Shown: positions 51,963 through 60,476 of the stretch, in pieces
Layout: every line of letters begins with the position of its first letter
How positions within the stretch are numbered: position 1 is the stretch's first letter
Origin: Rosenbergiella metrosideri
Lineage (GTDB): Bacteria > Pseudomonadota > Gammaproteobacteria > Enterobacterales > Enterobacteriaceae
Assembly: GCF_022602565.1 (NCBI RefSeq)
Contig: NZ_JALBCV010000002.1
Coordinates: forward strand, 105,280-169,279
Direction of reading: 5' to 3'
Length of the DNA stretch: 64,000 nt
Made by a program: the position numbers and the translations under genes
The notes under the pieces: generated by a model
Database searches by the model: none
The model's input: only the letters and a program-made list of their open reading frames with translations
What the model was told of the DNA's origin: nothing

Positions 51963-52565
51963 ATGAAACTAATTGAATCGCCATTGGCCCTTACTGACGC
52001 GTTATTAATCGCTAAAGGCCGCCATCGCGCCTGTTACCAACATCCCGAGCACCCTGAACTCTGTGTAAAGGTCCATCTAGACCCTTATGACGATTTAGAG
52101 ACGATCAGAGAGGTTCGCTATTTCAAGTGGTTACATAGACGTAAAATCAATTTGAAGGGGATTGCTGACTATCGTGGGAACTCCCCAACGACCTTGGGGA
52201 TGGGGTATGTTTACGAGTTAGTACGCGACTACGACGGTCAAGTTTCGAAAACCTTAGAATACTATTTAAAAAACTTTGAGCTGACTGAACCGAGGATTAA
52301 TGCACTGACTTCGGCTTATCAAGAGTTTAAGCAAACCTTTCAACGTCATTATATTTCGATGATGAATTTAAAGGCCTATAACATTGTTTATAAACGTGAA
52401 AGTGAACATTATGGCCATTTCTATCTGATTGATAATTTAGGCTCAGCTAATTTACTACCGCTCAGTTATTTTTTTAAATCGATCGCGACGCGTATGCTCC
52501 AGAGGAAATTTATACGTTTTGAATCTTTGGTTCAAGAGCGCTATCATTTTTCAATTAATTCATGA
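51963..52565 (+). CDS. YrbL family protein (PhoP regulatory network)
   Basis: Protein of 200 aa assigned to the YrbL family (PF10707, remote protein-kinase-like fold). Seen motifs include GRHRACYQHPEHPELCVKVHL, which mirrors GTGRHRKCYAHPEDAQRCIKI of E. coli YrbL, GYVYELVRDYDG and ISMMNLKAYNIVY. In E. coli yrbL is activated by PhoP/PhoQ and BasR/BasS and its biochemical role is unknown. Start 51963 (MKLIES) is favoured; 51951 is an alternative. No clear ribosome site. It follows eptC, another envelope-modification gene. Confidence 0.8.
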   Translation: MKLIESPLALTDALLIAKGRHRACYQHPEHPELCVKVHLDPYDDLETIREVRYFKWLHRRKINLKGIADYRGNSPTTLGMGYVYELVRDYDGQVSKTLEYYLKNFELTEPRINALTSAYQEFKQTFQRHYISMMNLKAYNIVYKRESEHYGHFYLIDNLGSANLLPLSYFFKSIATRMLQRKFIRFESLVQERYHFSINS

Positions 52566-52569
52566 TGCT

Positions 52570-52587
52570 TAGGGAGCAAGCTCCCTA
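52570..52587 (+). terminator. Short hairpin after the yrbL-like gene
   Basis: TAGGGAGC / GCTCCCTA forms an 8-bp stem with a 2-base centre, 5 bp after the stop, followed by TCTCTG. It is a possible weak terminator. The stretch from here to 52745 is AT-rich and shows no gene. Confidence 0.4.
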
Positions 52588-52745
52588 TCTCTGCACGATT
52601 CATCGTGGAGATTAATCGGCCTAATTCATGGCGTGATACTAAAATTGATAATTATTGAGAGATTTCGTTCTTTCAATATATGCTTTTATTAAGTATGTAT
52701 TTTTATCAGTGTAGAGGGCAAGCTTGCTATTTCATCTAAATAAGC

Positions 52746-53052
52746 TTAGGCCAAGCAAGCTTGATCGATAAAATTTTGACAATGCCTTTCTGATGCCGCC
52801 ATAGCGTTTATAAAAAGAGTGTAGGTGTGGAACTGTTCTTTTCGTTTCCAAGCATTCTCTGATAGGAGATGATATTGTTTTTCTTGCTCTTTTTTTATGA
52901 GAAAGGTAAATCATGCAATTTTGCACAGCAGCTGACATCTTCTTCTGATAGCAACTCTCTAATGTTTATTCTTTGAAATAATCGCCATCCTTTTTTGCAG
53001 CGTAAGTGTTTAAGGAAAAAACCAGGGTGAGTAACAGTAATATATTTTTCAT
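52746..53052 (-). pseudogene. Remnant of a secreted partner (putative immunity/lysozyme inhibitor) of the muramidase
   Basis: The ATG at 53052 overlaps the muramidase stop (ATGA) and opens with a clear signal peptide (MKNILLLLTLVFSLNTYA). The frame then stops after AKKDGDYFKE. Moving frame gives QRINIRELLSEEDVSC and a second move gives EKQYHLLSENAWKRKEQ...CQNFIDQACLA ending at 52746. Two frameshifts therefore seem to break one exported, Cys-containing protein. Its place behind a muramidase remnant suggests an immunity protein; the C-terminal half vaguely resembles LprI/DUF1311 proteins. This assignment is inference. Confidence 0.5.
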
Positions 53053-53695
53053 CTCCTGGAATTCTCTAAAAAATGGACTCTTTGCCATTCACCTTTGTCA
53101 GAAGAAAGCTTGGCGCTATGAAGTATCAGGTTTATCACTTTATCAATCTCATTTTTTCTAAAAATGAGTATCATTGAGATTGCTAACCGGCCTTGATATT
53201 TCATATCAGTTAATACTTCTTTAAGTGGAGGTTTTAATTTGTCCAGGTCGTGCAACAAGGGATTTTATATTGATGATAAAATCTTTGTGAATCATTGCTG
53301 TAATGAAGGTGAGTTTTTTCGAAAAGCTGTATTTATTGAATTTCTGTAATCGCTCCAATAATATCTCTATTTTTCTCGACACATTCTTGTGCTGAGCAAT
53401 GACTTTTTTTTAACTCCTTTTGCTATTTTTTTCTTTCTTTACACTAATATCTTAAGAGGTTAAGTCACTTATCACTTCAAGCTCAGTACGATATTTTAAG
53501 TCATAGCCTCTGCCTAGGGTGACCTTAGAACCAAACTTCGAATATTGTGCGGCGTTACCAGGCCAGTGAATTTTTCTAAAATAATACTGGCTGTGGGGGA
53601 TATTATCTCCCTCAGCCATGTAGGTAAGCATTCCTTTATTTTTTTTTAATCGCAACGGTCTTCCTTAGTAAAAATGATTCATCCTCTCGTTCCAT
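53049..53695 (-). pseudogene. Decayed pesticin-C-terminus-like muramidase (effector-type)
   Basis: Several minus-strand frames together reconstruct one domain. A short start (MEREDESFLLRKTVAIKK, ATG 53695) runs through nine A's and shifts into NKGMLTYMAEGDNIP...IHWPGN...KVTLGRGYDL, which is the signature of T4-lysozyme/pesticin-type muramidases. A stop at 53452 is followed in other frames by CVEKNRDIIGAITEIQ, LFEKTHLHYSND and LKPPLKEVLTDMKYQGRL, which fit the later part of the same domain in order. At least three lesions make it non-functional. Such domains occur as T6SS or contact-dependent antibacterial toxins. Confidence 0.65.
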
Positions 53696-53801
53696 TTTTC
53701 GAGTGGAATTTTTTTTACCTATATAGGTTATTTTATCGCGCTACCCTATGGCACATTGGGTTAACGTGATATTGAGGGAATAACTCACATCAAGAATAAT
53801 A

Positions 53802-54824
53802 TTAGCGTAAATATCGATCGAGCAGACTGACTGAGCCTTGACCAAAATCAATCTTTATTCTGGTGCCTAGCGGCAAGGTGAGCATGGGGTGGGTATGGCA
53901 ACAATCGAAGCCGTTTACGACTGGCAGTTTTTGATCGCCAAGGACTTCTCTAAGTACATCGATAGGCTGTCGACCGCTGCCTGCTGGATCAAAGCGTTCA
54001 TGCTTTCCTAAGATAATTGCACTGACTTTATCGAAGATACCGCTGAGCTTGAGGTGGGAGAACGAACGTTCGACGGTAGCAATATTTTTTAGACTATCCT
54101 CAATAAACAGAATATCGCCCTGAACAATATCCGGCATCCAAGGTGTGCCAAATATCCCCGATAAGGTATTTAAGTTTCCTCCGATGACACGTCCTTGCAC
54201 AACGCCACTGCCCATAAATGCGCACTGATTTTTATAAACCGCCTTACCTCGCTCTGCGTCGATATGATCCCAATTTAACCGCTCGTCAGTCCAGTATTCT
54301 GGTAGCGCATAGCGATAGGGCAGGCTGGGCTGATTAAGGCAAACCGTATGGAAACTTTGGTAAGTATGCTCCACCAGTGGCGCTAGCTCGCCGAAGGAAG
54401 CCACTAGCGCCGGGCCATAAAAAGTGATTAGGCCAGTCTTAGCATAGATGCCCGCCAAGAGGGCGGTGACATCTGAATAGCCGATAATAATTTTGGGATC
54501 TTGGCGCAATGCATCGTAGTCAATATAGGGGAGCAGGGCGTTGCTATTATTACCGCCGATGGTAGACATGATACAACGTACGTTGGGATCACGAATAAGC
54601 TGATTTAACTCGTCGGCACGATCTTGAATGGTTCCGGAACGATAAAAATCTGCTTGTTCCGTAAGCCTGCCTGCCTGTAACACAAAGCCTTTCTGCTGCA
54701 AAAACCGTTTAGCGCGTTTAAAACGCTCCGGCGCGGTTACGGTCACGGGAGAAGAGGGTGAAAAAAAACCGATAGTCTCGCCTAACGATAATCGCGGTGC
54801 GAGTAATGGAGAGGGAACAGACAC
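53802..54824 (-). CDS. S66-family serine peptidase (LD-carboxypeptidase / MccF-like)
   Basis: Peptidase of 340 aa using a GTG start at 54824, chosen because GAGGAG lies six bases upstream; the open frame continues further but without a ribosome site. The nucleophile is Ser 117 in IIIGYSDVTAL, with GRVIGGNLNTL (Glu region) and the C-terminal His in CCHTHPMLTLPLG. The loop ALPEYWTDERLNWD and the length are closer to MccF (microcin C7 self-immunity) than to the 304-aa murein LdcA. Likely cytoplasmic, cleaving LD-tetrapeptides or acyl-sulfamoyl-adenylate toxins; the substrate is not decidable from sequence. Confidence 0.85.
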   Translation of the reverse strand: MSVPSPLLAPRLSLGETIGFFSPSSPVTVTAPERFKRAKRFLQQKGFVLQAGRLTEQADFYRSGTIQDRADELNQLIRDPNVRCIMSTIGGNNSNALLPYIDYDALRQDPKIIIGYSDVTALLAGIYAKTGLITFYGPALVASFGELAPLVEHTYQSFHTVCLNQPSLPYRYALPEYWTDERLNWDHIDAERGKAVYKNQCAFMGSGVVQGRVIGGNLNTLSGIFGTPWMPDIVQGDILFIEDSLKNIATVERSFSHLKLSGIFDKVSAIILGKHERFDPAGSGRQPIDVLREVLGDQKLPVVNGFDCCHTHPMLTLPLGTRIKIDFGQGSVSLLDRYLR

Positions 54825-55008
54825 AGTTAACTCCTCGACGCCATCTAATGATTGGTTAACCCTATAGCAGGCCGCGATGGCTGTAAATATCTGATTTTTG
54901 GTAAGAGGAGGTTTTCCCGAGGTGGGTAATGATTCGACAATGATCGTGCTACTCTTCAGTTTATTATACACTAGCCTTCAGCATGGATTTTTCACCCTAG
55001 GATTTTGT

Positions 55009-56154
55009 ATGTCTTTGAATAAGCTTTTGCATTCACCCTTAGCGGCTGGGGTTTTACTGATAATCACCTCGTTTGCCGCCATTATTCTCTGTAATACAGG
55101 CGGCGAAGAGATTTATGCTTCCTTCGTTCACAGCTCGGTTGCCGGCGTACCGGTTGAAAAATTCGTTAACGATGTCTTGATGAGCTTATTCTTTTTGATG
55201 GTGGGCCTAGAGATCAAACGCGAGTTTTTAACCGGACAACTCGCCGAATGGTCACAGCGTATCCTGCCGGGGGCTGCGGCAGTGGGCGGTATGATCGTTC
55301 CTGCCGCAATTTATTTATTAATTAACCGCGAAAATCATCAAACTTTATCCGGGTGGGCCATCCCATCGGCGACTGATATTGCTTTCTCTTTGGGGATATT
55401 ATCGTTACTGGGCAGTAAGGTGCCGACCTCCTTAAAAGTCTTCTTAGCTGCACTCGCCATTATTGATGATTTAGGGGCAGTGATCATCATCGCGTTGTTT
55501 TATACCGCTGGGATAAATATCGAAATGCTGAGCGGTGCACTTATCACCACTATCGTATTGATAGTGCTTAATCGCCGTGGGGTGATTGCCTTACCCGTCT
55601 ATTTAGCATTAGGCGTCGTATTATGGTATTTCATCTATCAGTCCGGTATTCATGCAACGGTTGCAGGCGTGATTCTGGCACTTTGTATTCCGCACTCAGG
55701 ACATAAACTGGGCCAAACGTCACCGCTGCTGAAAGTAGAGCACCGGCTTGCACCTTGGGTGAGTTTCTTAATTATCCCGATTTTTGGTTTCGTTAATGCC
55801 GGTGTCAGTTTCGTCCATGCTACCGCTGATCAACTCTTTAGTGCCGTACCATTAGGCATAATGCTTGGCTTATTTATCGGTAAGCAGCTAGGTATTGGGC
55901 TTATTTCATTCTTGCTGATCCGTTTGGGTGTTGCACAGTTACCGAAAGGGGCGACAAACCTCCAGTTCTATGGGGTAGCAATACTATGCGGGATTGGTTT
56001 TACGATGAGCTTGTTTATTGGCGGCCTTGCCTTCCCGAATGATCCCTTATTACTGGATGAAGTGAAAATCGGGGTATTGGGTGGGTCGTTATTATCGGCA
56101 CTGGTTGGTGTGGGACTGCTTAGAATGGCTTACCGACGTAAAGAAACGGCTTAA
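55009..56154 (+). CDS. nhaA: Na+/H+ antiporter NhaA
   Basis: Electrogenic antiporter for sodium and pH homeostasis (381 aa; E. coli 388). The ion-binding aspartates are present in SATDIAFSLG (D123) and LAIIDDLGAVI (D153/D154), equivalent to E. coli D133, D163 and D164. Start 55009 follows AGGATTTTGT. The 3' part ends KETA. No nhaR regulator gene follows, unlike E. coli. Confidence 0.95.
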   Translation: MSLNKLLHSPLAAGVLLIITSFAAIILCNTGGEEIYASFVHSSVAGVPVEKFVNDVLMSLFFLMVGLEIKREFLTGQLAEWSQRILPGAAAVGGMIVPAAIYLLINRENHQTLSGWAIPSATDIAFSLGILSLLGSKVPTSLKVFLAALAIIDDLGAVIIIALFYTAGINIEMLSGALITTIVLIVLNRRGVIALPVYLALGVVLWYFIYQSGIHATVAGVILALCIPHSGHKLGQTSPLLKVEHRLAPWVSFLIIPIFGFVNAGVSFVHATADQLFSAVPLGIMLGLFIGKQLGIGLISFLLIRLGVAQLPKGATNLQFYGVAILCGIGFTMSLFIGGLAFPNDPLLLDEVKIGVLGGSLLSALVGVGLLRMAYRRKETA

Positions 56155-56197
56155 CATGCAGGGGGGCTGATAGTGATTGGCCTCTTCTTTCAAGCCT

Positions 56198-56485
56198 CTA
56201 ATGCTGTGATTTACACCACAAACCGCAGGCACGACAAAGCAAGATAATATCGTCAGAAGGTGAAATATCCGTCACCATAGCATGCTTTAACGTTGGTATC
56301 CCCAACAGCTGTTCAATATTTCGCATCATGGTGTCAGCCATAGGGAAAATAGCACGAATAAATCCGCTGGAAAGTTTACCGTGATGAGAATGTGTGAAAT
56401 CACTGGTTTTGAACAACGAGTTTAACCTTCTTGCCCCACAGGCTGTGACTTTTGTACTCTTACATAGCTGGCATGTTTGCATCAT
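56198..56485 (-). CDS. Hypothetical zinc-ribbon-like protein
   Basis: I do not recognise this 95-aa protein. It begins MMQTCQLCKSTKVTACG and ends LLCRACGLWCKSQH, so CxxC pairs flank a central region, suggesting a small zinc ribbon. A good ribosome site (AGGGG) precedes the ATG at 56485. The protein is soluble with no signal peptide. It is convergent with nhaA. Function unknown. Confidence 0.5.
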   Translation of the reverse strand: MMQTCQLCKSTKVTACGARRLNSLFKTSDFTHSHHGKLSSGFIRAIFPMADTMMRNIEQLLGIPTLKHAMVTDISPSDDIILLCRACGLWCKSQH

Positions 56486-56661
56486 AGTTACCCCTGCCGA
56501 TAACCTTAGTTGAATAAAAAATTATTGCCAGATTTATGTAATCTAAATTTGATTGTCAGCACGGATCCTCAAAGGAGGAGGTGCTTACTACCTTTCAAAA
56601 GGGAAAGAGGCGCTGTCTAAGGCGACACAAAACCTGTAATAACGGCCTTATATAAGTGCAA

Positions 56662-57129
56662 TTAATACTCGTTTTTCTCACCAGGAGCTGGGACAGACAG
56701 TGGTGTAGCTAAGGTTCCCGCGTATGTCAGGACCAACACGGTATCTTGCTTCGGATCGGTGGCAATACCTCGGTGATACTGATTAACCGATTCTGCGAAA
56801 GCTTCACCTTGTTTATAGACTTTCTTTTCGCCCGTTTTTTGATCTTCAAGCGTCAATTGGCCTTGTACAACGTATCCGGCATTAGGAGTAACGTGTTTAT
56901 GCCAAGGTAGTGCATGACCTTTTTCTATATGCAGTTTGATCACGGTGAGTTGCGGAGTACCTTGCGGATAGGATTTATATATTGTTCCGTTCCATGAGTG
57001 ATCGGATTGAACTAAAACCTGTTTTTCACCTGATTCGACGGGATATTTTTGGCTATCATTCTGCGCAGCATTCACCACCCAAGGCGAGAATAACGATAAT
57101 ACGAGTAGGCTGTTAAGTGACTTTCTCAT
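56662..57129 (-). CDS. Secreted cupin-domain protein
   Basis: Protein of 155 aa with a signal peptide (MRKSLNSLLVLSLFSPWVVNA) and a single cupin barrel. Motif 1 is HALPWHKHVTPNAGYVVQGQLTLED; motif 2 includes AESVNQYHRG. The metal-binding His residues are largely conserved, so a metal-binding periplasmic sensor or enzyme is likely, but no substrate can be named. Start at 57129 has GGAG six bases upstream; the upstream open frame adds a hydrophobic stretch without family similarity. Confidence 0.75.
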   Translation of the reverse strand: MRKSLNSLLVLSLFSPWVVNAAQNDSQKYPVESGEKQVLVQSDHSWNGTIYKSYPQGTPQLTVIKLHIEKGHALPWHKHVTPNAGYVVQGQLTLEDQKTGEKKVYKQGEAFAESVNQYHRGIATDPKQDTVLVLTYAGTLATPLSVPAPGEKNEY

Positions 57130-57487
57130 GTTTAACTCCATGCGGTATACGTAACAATAAAGATAGGCAAATATGAGAAGTAGTCGAGTGAAGTTAATTG
57201 ACAATTTATCGTTAACGATTTCATTGAAATAGAAATAGGGTCAGCTTCGAATATTCTTCTAAATGTTGAGTGTAAAAATGGGGAAGCAGTTAGAAATGGT
57301 TAAATGATGTGTAGAATATGGCTGGCCCAGAGTACCTCACTGGTGATGCACTTCAGGAAATCCCTTTCGCCTTTTATCACGACTTAACTCGTGAACCATT
57401 CTGCTCGGGAATTATGTTAATTACCGCTTTGTATCTGCAACTGATAAGCGTATCTTTTAACTAATGTCTTAGTTATGTGGAAGAGTC
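57130..57487. promoter_or_regulatory. Intergenic region between divergent cupin and clcA genes, with a palindrome
   Basis: A 358-bp gap without a gene. It contains a perfect 12-bp palindrome ATCGTTAACGAT at 57208-57219, about 80 bp upstream of the cupin start, a candidate operator. The rest is AT-rich and presumably holds both divergent promoters. Confidence 0.35.
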
Positions 57488-58897
57488 ATGCGGAACGTCA
57501 AAAACAAGCAATTTTCCTTAAGTCGTCGAATACGAAGACGTCAGCGGATAATGCATCGCCTATTAACTCGAGACACCGCATCCCTTAAAATTTTACTCTT
57601 GTCGGCCATAGTGGGGAGTCTGGTGGGGGGGTTAGGAGTAGGGTTTGCCAAGGCAGTAGATTTTATCACCTTTCATCGAGAGCAATTTTTAGCAGGGAAG
57701 AGTGGCGAACCTTGGCTGTGGGTGTTGTTCGCCTTCGGGCTCTCTTTTTTAATGGGCGGAATGGGTTACTTTTTGGTGAAGAAATTTGCTCCAGAAGCTT
57801 CGGGTTCTGGAATCCCGGAAATTGAGGGCGCACTTGAAGAATTAAGGCCTGTGCGCTGGTGGCGAGTCTTACCGGTCAAATTTTTTGGCGGTTTGATGAC
57901 CTTAAGCTCAGGGATGGTGTTAGGCAGAGAAGGGCCGACCATTCAAATGGGCGGTAACCTTGGGCAAATGGTGTTTGATTTCTTTAGGATGAAGGATAAA
58001 GAGACGCGCCACAGTTTACTTGCTGTGGGCGCCGCAGCGGGCCTTACCGCAGCGTTTAATGCTCCGTTGGCTGGGATTCTGTTTATTATCGAGGAGATGC
58101 GGGCGCAGTTTCGCTACAACTTAATCTCGATCAAAGCCGTCTTTATTGGGGTGATTTGCGCGACGATTATGTATCGACTGTTTAATAGCGATCAGCCAAT
58201 TCTCGATTTAGGTAAACTCGGGCAAGCCAGTACGGCGAGTTTATGGTTATTTCTTCTACTGGGTCTAGTAGTCGGTGGGATAGGTTACTTATTTAATAAG
58301 CTGATCTTTATTATCCAGGACGTGTTTCGCGCACTCTGTGGGCAGCGACTCGTATTAAGCGTTTCGATTGGTGCAGTGATCGCTGGTCTGTGCGGAGTCA
58401 CCGCGCTTTTTTTTCCCGCCGTGGTGGGAGGTGGACATATGTTGATCCCCCAAGCCGCGCTAGGGTTATTCTCCCTCCAGTCGCTACTGCTGATTTTTGT
58501 GCTTAGGATTTTCACCACCATTATTTGCTTCTCGTCTGGTGCACCCGGCGGTATTTTTGCACCCATGTTAGCGTTAGGGACCTTGATAGGCAGCGCTTTC
58601 GGCATGGTTGCCCACCATTTTTTTCCATTTTATCACCTACAAATCTCAGTGTTTGCGATTGCAGGAATGGGCGCACTATTAGCGGCCTCAGTCCGTGCCC
58701 CGCTTACCGGTATCGTCTTGGTCCTCGAGATGACCGATAATTATCAAATCATTTTAGCGATGATCATTACGTGTTTAGGCGCGACCCTGATGGCGCAGTT
58801 GCTAGGCGGCAAACCGCTCTATTCTGCAATTTTAGCCAGGACCTTAGCCAATGCGGAAGCCGTCGCAGAAAAAGTGAGTCACCAATCGGTGAGGTAG
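57488..58897 (+). CDS. clcA: H+/Cl- exchange transporter ClcA
   Basis: CLC antiporter (469 aa) that supports extreme acid resistance by exchanging two chloride for one proton. Selectivity-filter motifs sit at E. coli numbering: GSGIP (106-110, Ser 107), GREGP (146-150, gating Glu 148), the proton Glu in [10 protein letters not shown] and GAPGGIFAP; the C-terminal Tyr lies in [17 protein letters not shown] precedes the ATG. It stands alone here. Confidence 0.96.
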   Translation: MRNVKNKQFSLSRRIRRRQRIMHRLLTRDTASLKILLLSAIVGSLVGGLGVGFAKAVDFITFHREQFLAGKSGEPWLWVLFAFGLSFLMGGMGYFLVKKFAPEASGSGIPEIEGALEELRPVRWWRVLPVKFFGGLMTLSSGMVLGREGPTIQMGGNLGQMVFDFFRMKDKETRHSLLAVGAAAGLTAAFNAPLAGILFIIEEMRAQFRYNLISIKAVFIGVICATIMYRLFNSDQPILDLGKLGQASTASLWLFLLLGLVVGGIGYLFNKLIFIIQDVFRALCGQRLVLSVSIGAVIAGLCGVTALFFPAVVGGGHMLIPQAALGLFSLQSLLLIFVLRIFTTIICFSSGAPGGIFAPMLALGTLIGSAFGMVAHHFFPFYHLQISVFAIAGMGALLAASVRAPLTGIVLVLEMTDNYQIILAMIITCLGATLMAQLLGGKPLYSAILARTLANAEAVAEKVSHQSVR

Positions 58898-59067
58898 AGG
58901 CTACAAGCGCTTTTATTTATCTGATCCTATCGATCTGCTGAGAGGGAACTTAGCCGATGAGTGAGGAGCATGTCGCTAGGGGGATCGTTTTAGATAACAA
59001 AGCCATTTTTTTTAAAGGCTGCAGTGCGGCCATTTAATGGGGTATCAGTCAGCTCACCTTTGACCTT

Positions 59068-59479
59068 CTACCCACGATCAATACGACACGAAAAACACCC
59101 TTGTTTTGCATTGTGCGCCAGGATGAACGCAACCTTATCATTACCTAACAGTGACAATATCTGTTTTTTTGCCTCGCCTGGCTGTGCAAGGGTGGCTTCG
59201 ATAAGCGTGTCTCGACTGTTGAATCCCCGCAGCGAGAGTATCCTGTTCTTCATGACTTCGGGCAGGATATTTTGATAAATACCCGCCTCCCATTGACCTT
59301 CCCAGATAAAAATAGCATGTGAGCCTTTATAGGGCGATTGGGTATCAAGATAGGTGTAGTTAAACAATAACGAAGTCTCACCGATAGGGATATCGCGTAA
59401 CGTGATACGGTCTGGGAAGCTTGGGGGAGTCGTCAACGCTAATATTTTTGAGCGTATCTTCATTAAGCTCGTTTAGCAT
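59068..59479 (-). pseudogene. Frameshifted hypothetical gene
   Basis: The main frame encodes 131 aa ending with QGCFSCRIDRG, containing FIWEGQWEAGIYQNILPEVM; I do not recognise it. Its ATG at 59463 has no clear ribosome site. In another frame, just upstream, MLNELNEDTLKNISVDDSPKLP (ATG 59479, with more coding-like sequence before it) runs into the start of the main frame. The switch point is near 59420-59430. One frameshift would join them into DSPKLP-DRITLRDIP, so a single gene broken by an indel is likely. Confidence 0.45.
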
Positions 59480-59540
59480 GTTCTCAATATCACGCTTTAC
59501 GTTCTTATGCTCTTTAGGTGATAGGGTGAATGTTGGTCAT

Positions 59541-59966
59541 TTATTAATAAAGACAGTGGGCTTAATTTTGAGCCACATTATCCCTCCTCAATTTTGAGGC
59601 GGGTTCTAAATGTGTGTTAAATGCGTAATTGCACGTTACTTGGATCCCCTTTCGCTTTTTAGTTGATCAGCCATTTGCAGATTACTTGGAGACCTCCAAC
59701 AAAAAAACCGATTAAATCATCGGCTACTCACTTGAGTGCATGACGATTCATAGCGTCAGGTTTTATCTAAGTCATTTTGAGCGGTTTTGAGTCGGTAAGC
59801 CGTAGGATAATTGTTAGGAATTACGCCCCAGAATGGCTCTGAGGGCGTTTGAGCGGTGCGCGTAAGAGGAGCTTATGTTAAATTCAGTCTACTCAATTTA
59901 TTCAATATCGATTTTAAGGCCGATATTTCTAAAATAAATATTAGACATACTGCTAGGGGGGGGAAT
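59541..59966. other. Non-coding stretch upstream of the tlde1-like gene, with an orphan minus-strand terminator
   Basis: No convincing gene of normal size is visible. At 59701-59723 the minus strand reads CCGAT, 6-base loop, ATCGG, TTTTTTT, an intrinsic terminator with no minus-strand gene directly upstream of it. At 59875-59937 a 20-codon frame (MLNSVYSIYS...) is preceded by an excellent AGGAGC and might be a leader peptide. Eight G's at 59956-59963 form the apparent ribosome site of the next gene. Confidence 0.5.
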
Positions 59967-60476
59967 ATGGCTTTGTACGGGAAATTTGTTTTAAACAATG
60001 AGGAATATTCATCTTTAAATTTTCCCAGCATTGGTTCTTTTTTGGCTTTTTCAGGAAATGGGAAGTATCGGAACAAAGGTGGTTGTGGAATGATAGTTAA
60101 TGTAGGTCCATTACCTGCAGGATTATACTATATCGTTGACCGCCCTTCTGGAAGCTGGTTTAACAGTATGAGGGCTCTTGCTATAGATACATTTAAAAGT
60201 ACTTTCATGTATCACGTAGATCACTCGGAATGGTTTGCTTTATACCGTTCCGATGGAAAAATTAACGACACAATATTTTTTAATGGTGTGTCTAGAGGTG
60301 GTTTTAGACTCCATCCAGGTCAAGTTTCTGATGGGTGTATAACCCTAGCTAGGCAACCAGAATTCAATCGTTTAAGAATCGCATTGTTGCGAACGTCAAA
60401 AATTCCAGTTCCAGGCACTAATTTGAAAGCATACGGTACTATAGAGGTTATTACTTATGGCAACACTAGCCCGTAA
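59967..60476 (+). CDS. Tlde1-type (DUF2778) L,D-transpeptidase effector
   Basis: Protein of 169 aa resembling the Tlde1/DUF2778 family, T6SS-delivered periplasmic toxins that cleave or exchange D-amino acids on peptidoglycan tetrapeptides. The YkuD-like catalytic motif is FRLHPGQVSDGCITL, with His 116, Ser 121 and Cys 124. Typical family N-terminal features are ALYGKFVLNNE and the GPLPAGLYYIVDRPSGS segment. There is no signal peptide, as expected for a T6SS cargo. Start 59967 follows a poly-G ribosome site. The 3' end overlaps the next gene by 20 bp. No T6SS structural gene is in the window, so it is an orphan effector. Confidence 0.78.
   Translation: MALYGKFVLNNEEYSSLNFPSIGSFLAFSGNGKYRNKGGCGMIVNVGPLPAGLYYIVDRPSGSWFNSMRALAIDTFKSTFMYHVDHSEWFALYRSDGKINDTIFFNGVSRGGFRLHPGQVSDGCITLARQPEFNRLRIALLRTSKIPVPGTNLKAYGTIEVITYGNTSP

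Noticed and set aside
52719..52763. Inverted repeat CAAGCTTGCT / AGCAAGCTTG as an IS end
   Set aside because: It is a short imperfect dyad with 25-bp separation at the end of a decayed gene, with no transposase or target duplication.
52732..52938. Minus-strand 68-codon frame ending in LLGLSLFR
   Set aside because: It overlaps, in another frame, the better-supported remnant of the secreted immunity-like gene; composition looks random.
59640..59760. tRNA or tmRNA 3' end as an integration site left of the accessory genes
   Set aside because: No GGTTCRANTCC arm or CCA-type acceptor stem found; no direct repeat pair recognised that would mark an att site.
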